DNA from: Aphidius gifuensis
Lineage: Eukaryota > Arthropoda > Insecta > Hymenoptera > Braconidae
Assembly: GCF_014905175.1 (NCBI RefSeq)
Contig: NC_057792.1
Location: 10,884,321 to 10,948,320 of the forward strand
Length of the DNA: 64,000 nt
Direction: 5' to 3'
The translations under genes were made by a program, and so were the position numbers. Of this stretch, positions 45,047 to 54,811 are shown piece after piece (the first letter of the stretch is position 1; each line of letters begins with the position of its first letter). The notes under the pieces are model-generated. The model worked only from the letters and a program-made list of their open reading frames with translations. It was not told the origin of the DNA and ran no database searches.

Positions 45047-45508
45047 CCCAGGTAGGAGTTCTCGGGCTTGAACAACTGTGCCAGGCTTGTGCGAGGGTCG
45101 TGTATCAAGCCTTGGGAGCACAGGCTTGACACAAGACTGTCCTCGTTGTTTTTAACCGGCCTCACACAGGCCTCAATAATTCAAGCCTGTGTCAAGCCTG
45201 TGTTTTTTGTTGTCCCCGGCCTCACACGAGCCTTGTGAACACAGGCTTGACACAAGACTTTCCCCGTTGTTTTCAACCGGCCTCACACAGGCCTCAATAA
45301 TCCAAGCCTGTGTCAAGCCTGTGTTTTTTGTTTTCCCCGGCATCACACGAGCCTTGTGTCAAGCCCGTTTTACCAAGCCTCACACGGGACTTGACTTGTG
45401 CATATATTCAATTAGAAAAAAAAAATTATATTAATTAGATCAATAAATTGTAGAGCCGGGTAATCAGGCTTGTCCCAGGCTTGTGCCCGTCGTCACTTCC
45501 TACCTGGG
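45047..45508. mobile_element. MITE with CCCAGGTAGGA termini and internal tandem units
   Basis: CCCAGGTAGGA (45047-45057) and TCCTACCTGGG (45498-45508) are inverted termini. Inside, GC-rich sequence repeats CAAGCCTGTGTCAAGCCTGTG and its complement, with a ~119-bp unit (including CCGGCCTCACACAGGCCTCAAT) duplicated in tandem at about 45160 and 45280. Non-coding; the open frame across it is repeat-driven. Confidence 0.8.
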
Positions 45509-46341
45509 CAAGTGATCTCGTTAACTTAAAAAACAAGAACAAAAAAAAAAATAACATAATGTTCATAGACGACTGTTTCAGAGCCTTCTTATTCTATTTA
45601 TATTATTAAAATTTATATTTAAATAAAGAAAAATGATTACTAAAACATTGAAAACACTTTATAAGTACTTATTTACAATTATTTTTCCCTGTACGACCAA
45701 TTTATTTATAAGCGTCCCGTAACTCGTACTTACACGGTCCGAAACTCCGGCACCAGATTTTCAAACGTCCCGTAACTCGGCCATTGGGCAAAAATCATTA
45801 TAAAATCATAAAAAAATCATTATAAATAAACCATTATGTTTATTTACTACTTATATTTTTTTTTTTGATAACTTTAAAGACTATTTTAATGAAAAAAAAA
45901 AGAATATATGTAAAAACTTATTCTTTTCATAGTTTTATAAGCCGTTTTAGACAAAAATTTTCTTTAAGCGTCCCGAAACCCGGCCCGTGACCTTAGTCTT
46001 TTTTTAATTTATTTATGATTGTCATCAAAATAATACAAATTAATAACAATTCTTCAAAAAAAGTATATATAGAATAAATAAATTAAAGATTGTATATTAA
46101 TGTTGAAAATAGAATATTAATAGTATACTCGAATTTTTTGCTATATATGGCTAATTCTACCTTGATGTATTTCAAATATACATTACCAGTGTTAATTGAA
46201 TATATTTAAAAATTGTATATTTTGAAAAAAAAATTATTTTTTTGAATTTTTTTAAAAATTGAAAATAATCGGCTTCAGAACTTTAAAAATGCAGAATTTT
46301 GTTATTTGTAAAATTTTTTTTGGAGCACCTAGAAATATTAA

Positions 46342-46903
46342 GGTTGAATGTAAATAGAATTTCTAACTATACGATTTTCGAGTTTTTGGTCCCATATAAA
46401 AGCCAAAATAATTATCTATTTTGTTGAATTTTTTCAGAATTTTACACAACGTTTTTTTTTAGATAATTAATGTCAAAGTTGACAACTTTAACACATAGGT
46501 ATAGGGACTAAACACATATTTTCTTATCTAGCTCAAAAAGTTTCTATACGATTTTACTTAATTTACTATCAGTTTGTACTCCTTCACAATACGAATTTTT
46601 TAAGCCCTCAATGATCATTTTCTACAACGGATTTTAAAAGATATTCAACTATTAGAATCAAAATTTTCTATCATTAGCGGTCATTCTCTTTCTTTTATTC
46701 GTCGCGTTGTCTCATGTTTTTTGGCTATGGTAGTATGTGTGAGTCTATCCAGATAGACTGCATACACACATACTACCAAGAACCTGCCAGTATAGTGAAT
46801 ATATTTCGGACAGAGGGGCACTGAAAATATTTTTTATAACCATATGTAGATGCGCACCCTCTCGGGCCCAAACTTCGTCCACCGATGCGATTTACATTCA
46901 ACC
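46342..46903. mobile_element. TTAA MITE (piggyBac-like), copy 1
   Basis: 562 bp with ends GGTTGAATGTAAAT and ATTTACATTCAACC, flanked by TTAA at 46338-46341 and 46904-46907. The interior includes the core AAAGTTGACAACTTT and a strong hairpin at about 46728-46786 (TGGTAGTATGTGTG ... CACACATACTACCA, loop with TATCCAGATAGA). Near-identical to 53189-53751. It has no coding capacity and needs a piggyBac-type transposase from elsewhere. Confidence 0.92.
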
Positions 46904-47740
46904 TTAAATTCTGTTGGGTGAACTTTTTTGATTTTTGAAAAAAAAAAAAAAAATATTAATTAAAATAAATCTTTATTTGTTATCGGTGTTAGGTCTTTGA
47001 AAGTAGAAGACAAAAGTATTTTTTATATAAAAAATTAATAAAATTTAATGGACGAGATTCAACGACAAAAATTTTTTTTTCGAAATCATTTATAAAAAAA
47101 TTAATTTGTGTTCTCAAAAATCAATAAAAAAAAAAAAATTTATTATTATCGGTTGTAGCTATCATTCTCCCTACAAATAATATATATGTCTTATATGTTC
47201 ACACTTACTCGTAAGGAGAGATTTGATGGTCAAATAATATCTAAATTCTTCATGGTCATTAAAAAGCTTGTATAGCTATAACAATTATCTTAAAATCTTC
47301 AAAAGTAAGCTTACTAATATAGCCATACTTATATTGTTAATTGACTATCTACTCTGTTGGGTTATCTTTCTTTATTTAGCTATGCGATGCCTCGCTAATT
47401 TAAATTAAAAATTTTATAGGTGCAAAATCATCTGCCATGAACTTAAACAAACTTATAACTTATTTTTCAATAGATCACAATAAGTCGAAATTCAAAAATT
47501 GAATTTATTAGTTTGTTTACGTTTCATCACAGATGACTTCAACTTTATTTTCATACTTCTGACTACAAAACAGACTACTACATTATCTATCTTCTTATTT
47601 GCTTACATGTTAACGAAACATGATTTTTTCCCTTCTTGAGAATATTGCCTTTCATTTTTGTTTGATAGTTATTAAATAGCTTTTTCGAGGAAACGATGCA
47701 TGACCCATGGATACCCAACGCTTCGTCATAGGTTATTTTT

Positions 47741-47852
47741 CTACACAGCTTTTTGACGTTTTCGATGTTCTCGTCTCGTTGCAGCGTTACTACTTGGACT
47801 GTTTGATGAACTAGGTGCCCCACAGTCAATGGTCAGCGCAGGTTTCAGTTCC
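47741..47852 (-). CDS. possible C-terminal exon, unrecognised
   Basis: After a TTTTCCACAG acceptor the minus strand reads ELKPALTIDCGAPSSSNSPS and then SNAATRREHRKRQKAV before TAG at 47741. The Ser/Asn-rich, then basic tail and balanced codon use look coding. No upstream exon is found within the neighbouring repeats. Fragment or terminal exon; function unknown. Confidence 0.35.
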
Positions 47853-48159
47853 CTGTGGAAAAGTGTATTAATACGTAAAAAAATAGGGATTTTTTGAAGT
47901 TGTTTTTTCGTCGCAAAACACAGCAACTCTTTGGGTTTTACAAGAATATCTACCGAATATGCCTTACAAAAAAAAATGTATGTGTGTTATTGTACGCACA
48001 GGGAAGTGAAACTTCTTCATTATAAATAAAATATAAATAATAAATTTATATTAATAGAACATGTTTATAGTAATAGAACAGTTTTTTTTTTTTTCAATTG
48101 AACAGAACCTTTTTTTTTCATCAACATAACTTGGAAATATAATATTAAATAAAAAGTAA

Positions 48160-48350
48160 CCATTAAAAACGAATAATTTTGATTAATTCTAATATTAAAT
48201 TGTTATTGTTTTTGTTGTTGTTTGATGATGATGAAATGAATCATTAATAATTTCGACATCAGACTCGAAAAGATCATACAAATCATGGTTTTGCTGTTGT
48301 TATTGTTGTCGTTGTTGTTGATGAAGAGTATCATAAATTATGTTAACAGA
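48160..48350 (-). pseudogene. Gln/His-rich exon-like fragment
   Basis: The minus strand reads YDTLHQQQRQQ-stop-QQQNHD, LYDLFESDVEIINDSFHHHQ and a stop. The acidic core looks like coding sequence flanked by Gln repeats. No family recognised and no splice partners. One stop interrupts it. Confidence 0.3.
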
Positions 48351-48875
48351 TCTTGTTAGATCAAGTTTGATCTGGTCAGATAAGATTTGATCTAGGCGCA
48401 GATCAAGTTTGATCTGGTCAGATACGATTTGATCTGGGTCCAGATCAAGTTTGATCTAGTCAGATCTGGTCAGATAAGACGGTTGATATTCGGTTCGGTA
48501 TATCAAGATGGCAGCGATTCAAATCAAATATATGAAAATTTTAAACACCCCTATAAACTTTTCTATATTAGTGTCAGTTGATGTATTTTTAGTAGAGGAA
48601 AGAGAATAATATTAGTTAGTTATTTTTTATTCTCACCAATAATAAGTATAAGTGATAAACTTATTATTGCGATCAAAAAATGGCAAAAAAAAACACTGAA
48701 ATCCGCCATCTTGATATAACGAACCGAACGAAGGTTTTGGAGCGTACCCCAAATCAAATCAAGATCTGAGCCAGATCAAATTAGATCAAATTAGATCTGG
48801 CTTAGATAAAATTAGATCTGGCTCAGATCAAATTAGATCTAATTTGATCTGATTTGATCTGACGATTTTTCCCTG
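48350..48875. repeat. foldback rich in GATCT repeats
   Basis: The left half repeats AGATCAAGTTTGATCTGGTC three times and the right half carries inverted GATCAAATTAGATCT units. The inner pair TTCGGTTCGGTATATCAAGATGG / CCATCTTGATATAACGAACCGAAC confirms the foldback. About 30 GATC sites in 500 bp. Confidence 0.7.
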
Positions 48876-48889
48876 GGAATGTAAAGAAT

Positions 48890-49770
48890 TTTCAAAATTG
48901 ACGTTTTTGTAATGCAGCAAATGTAACACGTCTAATACTACGTGATATTCAGCTCATCTTTATTTTGTTAACACTTTCTTTCATCAACTGATATTGGTAT
49001 ACTACCAGGTATTGTTGATATAACTTCTTGTAGCTCAAGAAGTGGTAAACTTAGATCACGGAATGAACTCATAAGTTTTTCAATCAATTCACGTAATCTT
49101 GGCAATCAATATGGATAGGCAATAACCAGCTCATGTATTTTTCCAATGCTGCATTGCTGCACGATATTTTTAAGGGATTTCGTCGATTTTTTAAAACGAA
49201 GAGTGAGACAACATTTTTCCTGTGTTTTTTGTCTTTTTCGCACTCATAGAAATATTGTGTTTCTCAAAGTCATCCGCAAGAGGTCTCTAGTGATTTTTCA
49301 ATAATTCCTCATAAAAATCAATTTTTTCATACTTTAATTATTAATTGTAAAAAAACTAAGCTCCAAACCTCTTTTATTTTATTTCTGTACGTTTTGTTTT
49401 GTCTCATTTTATAACCCGATAGTTTTTTTTTCACGATGTCATATTGTCGATTAGAGATATTAATATTTTAATGGATTTTTTTTTGACAAAAATCGCATTC
49501 TCCATAAGAGCCCATGTTAAAAGTTGTCAACTTTGAAAATTAATAAAAAAATAACGAGCATCCAAACAATTACCAAAAAATTACATAAAATGTATTAGTA
49601 TTTCAAGAATCTATTGTATAAATTTCAAAGCATTCTCGTATTCGGAAAAAAATCGACGAAATCCCTTAATGTAAAGCATTGAGTTTTTCTGGTATTGCTA
49701 AGGATATTGGTTATGGAAATTGTCCAGTATATTCTTGTGCTTATGGACATCGTTTTCTTATCATATCTAA
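48890..49770 (-). pseudogene. acetyl-CoA carboxylase fragment
   Basis: The minus strand reads AQEYTGQFP and IPEKLNALH (49770-49670), is interrupted by a TTAA MITE, then continues with a GYCL-like segment, LPRLRELIEKLMSSFRDLSL, PLLELQEVISTIPGSIPISV and FAALQKR near 48890. This is the segment just after the biotinyl domain of eukaryotic multidomain ACC, which makes malonyl-CoA. Several stops and frameshifts break it, and nothing else of ACC (a >2000-residue protein) is visible, so it is a captured or duplicated fragment carried in the composite repeat. Confidence 0.7.
49174..49665. mobile_element. TTAA MITE with GGGATTTCGTCGATTTTTT termini
   Basis: Inverted ends GGGATTTCGTCGATTTTTT and AAAAAATCGACGAAATCCC (with one extra A on the right), flanked by TTAA (49170-49173, 49666-49669). 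492 bp, non-coding. An internal AAAGTTGTCAACTTT core at about 49515 is shared with the other TTAA MITEs despite different termini. Inserted in the ACC fragment. Confidence 0.88.
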
Positions 49771-50089
49771 CTTATTGATTAATTTTTTTTTGATGGTTTT
49801 AATTCATTTTTCATTAATTGTGACCGAATCTATAATGTTTTAATTAAAATAATTTACATTAAAAAAGAAGTATTGCTTACCTGTGTATTTGTCTGATGTT
49901 CAATAAAATAATTCAATATAGTGTAGTCAAGGAAATAAACAGTAAATAGAAAAAAACAAAAGATGAATATATAATTAAATTAATAAATTAATTATGATTG
50001 ACTATGTTCATTGCGTTACTTTCGTTGCACCCATCTTTTGTTTTTTTTTTCTAACTACCCATTCTAAAGAAGTTTCACTTAAAAAAAAG

Positions 50090-50459
50090 AGCTCTTTCAT
50101 GTCTGAAATCTGTACCTACACTTCACCGACGCGTCTTTGGTAGCATGTATGTATACTGGCCTATTCCTCCAAATATAATGCAGTGAAAATAACTATTTTA
50201 TATCTCCTAAACGGTGAAGACGAAGAAAATAATTTTTCGATGAAATTTGTAATTTAAAAAAGTAGAAATCTATTGGAAGAAATTAAAATTATAATTAGGA
50301 ATTTAAAAAATACAAGTACAAACGTACAAATACTCTCTATATGCTTATGGCTCAAAATTTTCAACTTTGACATCAATTGTCTCAGTTTTTCTTAAAATAA
50401 AGCCGAAAATTGTGAAATTAATTTTTAGAAGATAATTATTTCAATTAAAAATTTACTTA
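50090..50459. other. non-coding stretch beyond the MCTP fragment
   Basis: Contains TTTTCAACTTTGACATCAATTG near 50355, a relic of the TTAA-MITE core. No last MCTP exon could be found here. Confidence 0.4.
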
Positions 50460-52022
50460 CTAATAACAAACAGAAAAAAAAAAACTAAAATCGTACCGAT
50501 AACTGAGAAGATCTTCGTCATCAGGAACTCGTATTATGATATCGAGAACTTCATTATTAGGTACTGAATGAGGTCGAATAAGTTTTCTAAAGAATTTGTT
50601 GACACCCCAGATAAGGATAAGATATCGGACGGGTACAATATACAGAACAATAGCTGCCGTAAAAGACAGAAACATTGACAAGTAGCTCAAATATGGTACA
50701 GTGAAGTTAAATAAATTTTTAACTTTCTCACATAAACTGGCAATGTAACCAATAGAATTTTGTACTGTTTGTGTTACTTCTTGAATAGTCTGAAGGCGTT
50801 CTTTTAAGCTTTTTTTCTCTTCTTTATCTTTATCATCTTCATCATCATCATCATCACCGGGTGTCAAAAGACTTTCATCTGAATTAAATATTGAATCGTG
50901 AAGACCAGTTTGAAACGTTGACGAGTAAGATGGTAAACTTGTGATAAATGAGACTACACAATATTTGAGCATTATAAGTAGCGCAACAGACGGTAGCATA
51001 TACGGCTCAAAATAAAAGCAGCCGAATATAAACAAAACAAGCGCTATAATGCTACGAGTTTTGCTTTCCCATTCCCAGCAACTTTGTATATACTTTCCGA
51101 GATCAATAAAATACATTATAATTGCTTTTATCTTCGTCAAACACAGTCACCTCGAGCACCGAATTTATGTCTTTGACATTGCTGAAAATTTGAATTATTG
51201 GTTTTATTATGAAAAATTATGACAATGATAGTCAAAATTATTTATATAGTACTCACAACGTAAATATTTTTTGCCAATTCGGTGAAAGTGTTTTGTATTC
51301 AGTTTGGGTTTGAAGTCGTGAATTCACCAATTCAAGAACGCAGAACGGATCACTTTTCCCCCCTAAATCTGCGACAGCTAAACCCTGTGCCCGGTACACC
51401 TTGACTGTCAAATGTCCCACGTCACGTGGTCTTTGAAATGTGTTCCAAATACAATACCTCAGAGATATGCGTTCGAGTTCTGACGGAATCTCTTCGTGAG
51501 CAGCTAAATCACTAATTGTTTCACTAGCAGTTGTACCACTAATGGTTAATAAGAGGAAAATATTTCCTGCTCCGTCCGCGAGGTCTCGCCAAATTCGATG
51601 CGTTTTTTCATGTTCTAAATGAGCTAATTTTATAATTGTCCTTCCCATTATATCGTCTTGGTGACTTTTATCTCGATCCCAAACAGTCACTTCTAACTCT
51701 TGATTTGAGAAAGGATCCTCATAGAGATGGAGATCAAACTGCTCCAACCAAACTGGGTGAAGAGTTTTATTAACAACCTTCGATTTGTACTTTTCAGTTC
51801 CAAGACTACAAAGAACAAAGATCGATTGTACAAATTTAACATAATTTTATATTTTATAATAATTGAACTTTACCGAAACTTCACATAAGGGTCTGGGTGC
51901 CCATCAATGTCCGTTGGAAGAAGATTTTTCGCTTCAATCAACACGATTGTTACCACTGAGCTCCATATTTGTGACTTCAGACGCTTATTAACATCTGCTA
52001 GTCGATTTGATCTTTGCAAGTA
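50460..52022 (-). pseudogene. MCTP-type C2/transmembrane protein fragment with frame break
   Basis: Three minus-strand exons. 52022-51874 (WSSVVTIVLIEAKNLLPTDI, DGHPDPYVKFR) and 51805-51257 (WLEQFDLHLYED, ELEVTVWDRDKSHQDDIMG, GHLTVKVYRAQGLAVADLGG, KSDPFCVLELV) encode one C2 domain and the start of the next. A third exon begins at 51181 (NVKDINSVLEVTVFDEDKS). MCTPs are ER-anchored calcium/lipid-binding proteins. Splice sites are good (AG before 52022, 51805 and 51181; GTGAGT after 51257). In the third exon the C2 domain stops at DEDKS. A different frame then runs from KAIIMYFIDLGKYIQSC through hydrophobic segments to RVPDDEDLLSYR at about 50490, the C-terminal membrane part. About 90 residues expected in between are missing and the frame is lost. 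N-terminal exons and the last exon were not found. Confidence 0.8.
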
Positions 52023-52489
52023 CTATAAATAGCAAAAAAAAATCAAATTTTTTTTCTACTTTAAAAACATCATTGTTTCTCACACAAGCATTGAAATGAA
52101 TTAAAAAAAATTCTGTTTGTATGGAAAAAGATAGAGTTCTTGTTTAAAACAACATGTTGCTTAAATTGGTTTGTGTCAAGAAAAATACTTCTAGTTATAA
52201 ACCATATGAGTTCTTGACAAAAACACTATTGTCATTATTATAAGGAAATAGCTTCTCGTTTTAAGCGACAAAGTGTACGTTTGAATCAATCAGGGTTACT
52301 GTTTTAAACAAGTAAATCAGTTACTTCGTTTTAACTGTTTTTTCTCGAAATAAACAATAATTTCTTGAAATATGGAAAAATAAAAAAAAATTAATCATTG
52401 ATTATTTCAACCACAGGAATTAAGGATTGAGGAAAAGGTATATTTTTTTTTTTTCTAAACTAACCGAAATCGAATTTATATTTTTTTTT

Positions 52490-52558
52490 GCCTAATGCGG
52501 GGTTTGAACTCGAGACCGACAGGGTGAAGAGCAAACGCGTTATCCGATGCGCCACGAT
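52490..52558 (-). repeat. tRNA-Arg-like module, minus strand
   Basis: On the minus strand GTGGCGCATCGGATAACGCG resembles the D-arm/A-box of tRNA-Arg, and GAGTTCAAACCCC is a B-box. It is followed by GGTTAGTTTAGAAAAAAAA. The acceptor stem is lost, so it is a tRNA-derived repeat head. Its mirror copy is at 53047. Confidence 0.65.
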
Positions 52559-53046
52559 AGTTAACGTTTCATCGGAAATTTCGGAACTTATGGATATGGA
52601 GCTTGAATTATATTTATGTAAAAAAATGAAGTTGTTTAAATGTTTGTTTAAGTGTTTGTAAATGTTTTGAAATGTGAAAATTGAAAAAGCAAACGTACAA
52701 AAAATGTATTTTTTGTTATAAATATTAAAATCAACAAAAATAAAATAAACGAAATAATGAATATTTAGAAAAAAAAAAAAGTGTTGCCTGTTAATTTACT
52801 TAGCTGAAGATATTAACAGGTAACACTTTTTTTTTTTTTTTAAATATTTATTATATAATTTATTTTATTTTTGTTGATTTTAATATTTATAAAAAATAAT
52901 ACATACTATTTTTGTACGTTTACTTCTTTAATTTTCACATTTCAAAACATTTTTCACTTACAACTTCATTTTTTTACATAAATATAATTCAAGCTCCATA
53001 TGTATAAGTTCCGGAATTTCCGATGAAACGGCGCATTGGCGCAACT

Positions 53047-53115
53047 ATTGTGGCGCATTGGATAACGCGTTCGCTCTCCACCCTGTCGGTCCGCGTTCAA
53101 ACCCCGCATCAGGCC
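53047..53115 (+). repeat. tRNA-Arg-like module, plus strand
   Basis: Reads TATTGTGGCGCATTGGATAA and on to GCGTTCAAACCCCGC, followed by CGGTTAGTTTAGAAAAAAA. It is the mirror image of 52490-52558 in the other arm of the foldback; the two copies differ at several bases. Confidence 0.65.
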
Positions 53116-53188
53116 ATAAAAATATAAATTCGATTTCGGTTAGTTTAGAAAAAAAAAAAAATATATATACTTTTTTCTCAATCCTTAA

Positions 53189-53751
53189 GGTTGAAAGTAA
53201 ATAGAATTTCCAACTATACGATTTTCGAATTTTTGGCCCCATATAAAAGCCAGAATAATTATCTATTTCGTTGGTTTTTTTTTCAGAATTTTGTACCGTG
53301 GTTTTTTTAGATAATTAATGTCAAAGTTGACAACTTTAACACGTAGGTATGGGGACTGAACACATATTTTCTTCTGTAGTTGAAAAAGTTTCTATACGAT
53401 TTTGCTTAATTTACTATTAGTTTGTACTTCTATAAAATACGGATTTTTAAAGCCCTTAATGATAATTTTTTACCGTGGATTTTAAAAGATATTCAATTAT
53501 TAGAATCGAAATTTTCTATCATTAGCGGTCATTCTCTTTCTTTTATTCGTCGCGTTGTCTCATGTTTTTTGGCTATGGTAGTATGTGTGAGTCTATCCAG
53601 GTAGACTGCATACACACATACTACCAAGAACCTGCCAGTATAGTGAATATATTTTGGACAGAGGGGCACTGAAAATATTTTTTGTAACCATATGTAGATG
53701 CGCACCCTTTCAGGCCCAAACTTCGTCCACCGATGCGATTTACTTTCAACC
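53189..53751. mobile_element. TTAA MITE (piggyBac-like), copy 2
   Basis: 563 bp with ends GGTTGAAAGTAAAT and ATTTACTTTCAACC, flanked by TTAA (53185-53188, 53752-53755). Near-identical to 46342-46903, including core AAAGTTGACAACTTT and the TAGTATGTGTG hairpin. Inserted in the right arm of the foldback; the left arm keeps the empty site GGAATTAAGGATTG at 52420-52423. Confidence 0.93.
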
Positions 53752-54120
53752 TTAATTCCTGGGGTTGAAATAATAAATAAATAATTTTTTTTCATTTTTA
53801 TTTTTCATATTTTAAAAAATTATTGTTTGTTTCAAGAAAAAACAGTTCAAAATAAGTAACTGATTTACTTGTTTAAAGCAGTGACCCTGATTGATTCAAA
53901 CGTATTGTTACTTCTTTCTGTTAATTCAAACCATTTTTTTTTTTTGTTTTAAACAACTTTTTGCCAAGAAGTTTTCTTCTGATAGTTAGAAAATTTTTTT
54001 TCTTAGTGTAAGGTACACCAAAACTTACAATTTTATCTCGTTTTATGATAGATTTGAATTGTCTTACTTATTCTAGTGCTACACAGGAAAAAAAATATGT
54101 ATAATTTAACATTTTTTGAA

Positions 54121-54265
54121 TGTCGAAATCAGTCTACACTTTTTTAAATGTTAAATTTAACATTTTTTGAGTATTAAATTCTAACACTTAAAAAATGTCG
54201 AAGAATAACATGCGAAAAAATGTTAAAATTTAACATTCAAAAAAATGTAGACCGATTTTGACAAA
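54121..54265. repeat. hairpin repeat
   Basis: TCGAAATCAGTCTACACTTT with AATGTTAAATTTAACATTTT pairs with AAAATGTTAAAATTTAACAT and ATGTAGACCGATTTTGAC, forming a ~140-bp foldback made of TTAACATTTTT words. Non-coding. Confidence 0.65.
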
Positions 54266-54356
54266 TAATATGTTTGACATTTGAAAAAATTTGAATTGCT
54301 AGGAAAAAAATTTTGCATATAAATATTTCGAATTATTCATTTCAATTTTTTTTTAA

Positions 54357-54630
54357 TTATAAAATAACAACCACAGTGAGAAAAATTTGGCGAATTCTGG
54401 CAAATTCTGGCATATTCTTATAGATTTTAGCAGATTCGACTAAAAATAACAAAATCTGGCAGATTCTGCCATCCTCATATTTGCCTTCTGCCAGATTTTC
54501 GTCTGTCAAAAGCCTGACAGATTCTGCCAGTCATATTTCCGTCTTTCAAAAGTCTGAGGGTTTCAGTCAGATTATGCCAACTACATGGTCGTGTTCCAAC
54601 AGTCCGTCAGATTCTGCCAGGTAAATTCAT
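54357..54630. repeat. array of CAGATTCTGCCAG words
   Basis: After GTGAGAAAAATTTGGCG, about eight degenerate copies of CAGATTCTGCCAG or its complement CTGGCAGATT alternate with CATATTT-CCGTCTTTCAAAAG spacers. No coding content. Confidence 0.7.
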
Positions 54631-54811
54631 AAATATTGTTTTTTTTAATAAATTGATTTCTTAAAATTAATACGATTGATTATGAGACATCAAGTTGTCA
54701 TTGAATTATTGATCAGTTATAATTTATTCTTTAATAGCTCATTTGTGATTATTTTACAGTAGAGTATACTGGTGGGAGAACTGGTGGGCCGCGTGCTAAG
54801 ATAACGGAATA

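Larger units (their letters stand above)
43642..47242. repeat. large foldback element with nested insertions
   Basis: Arms 43642-44115 and 46195-47242 are inverted copies. They share TTACGAGTATGTGTAAACAT-like ends, GGGGGAATGATAGCTACAACCG, CTTTTGTCTTCTATTTTCAA, TTCACCCAACAGAATTTAAT and TAGGTGCTCC. The right arm is longer because it contains a 562-bp TTAA MITE (46342-46903); the left arm shows the same site empty at 43966-43969. The 2-kb spacer carries an 18-bp tandem array, a separate MITE and repeated CGTCCCGTAACTCG motifs (45714-45980). No transposase. Confidence 0.85.
47976..50080. mobile_element. second composite repeat bounded by GAAGTGAAACTTCTT modules
   Basis: The left module TGTGTGTTATTGTACGCACA followed by GGGAAGTGAAACTTCTTC (48001-48018) equals, in inverse, the right boundary of the 15.7-19.2 kb repeat. 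The right module AGAAGTTTCACTT (to 50080), preceded by CTACCCATTCTAAAG and GCACCCATCTTTTG, equals that repeat's left boundary. It is thus a second, oppositely oriented member of the family. The interior contains a Gln/His-rich exon-like piece, a GATCT foldback, an acetyl-CoA-carboxylase fragment and a TTAA MITE. Confidence 0.55.
52110..54008. repeat. foldback element with mirrored tRNA-like modules
   Basis: Arms 52279-52790 and 52800-53902 (the latter enlarged by a MITE) are inverted copies. They share CGTTTGAATCAATCAGGGT, AACAAGTAAATCAGTTACTT and a TCTAAACTAACCGAAATCG block. They meet at AAGTGTTGCCTGTTAAT / ATTAACAGGTAACACTT. Outside, the right end reaches TTTCTTAGTG at 54008, a CACTAAGAAA-type terminus; the left terminus is not clear. 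It lies immediately upstream of the MCTP exons. Confidence 0.75.

Noticed and set aside
45189..45434. 81-residue plus-strand frame
   Set aside because: It is a translation of the tandem CAAGCCTGTGT units of the MITE; it has no independent support.
53529..53795. 88-residue minus-strand frame
   Set aside because: It spans the TTAA MITE and its hairpin; the sister copy at 46342-46903 does not keep the frame.
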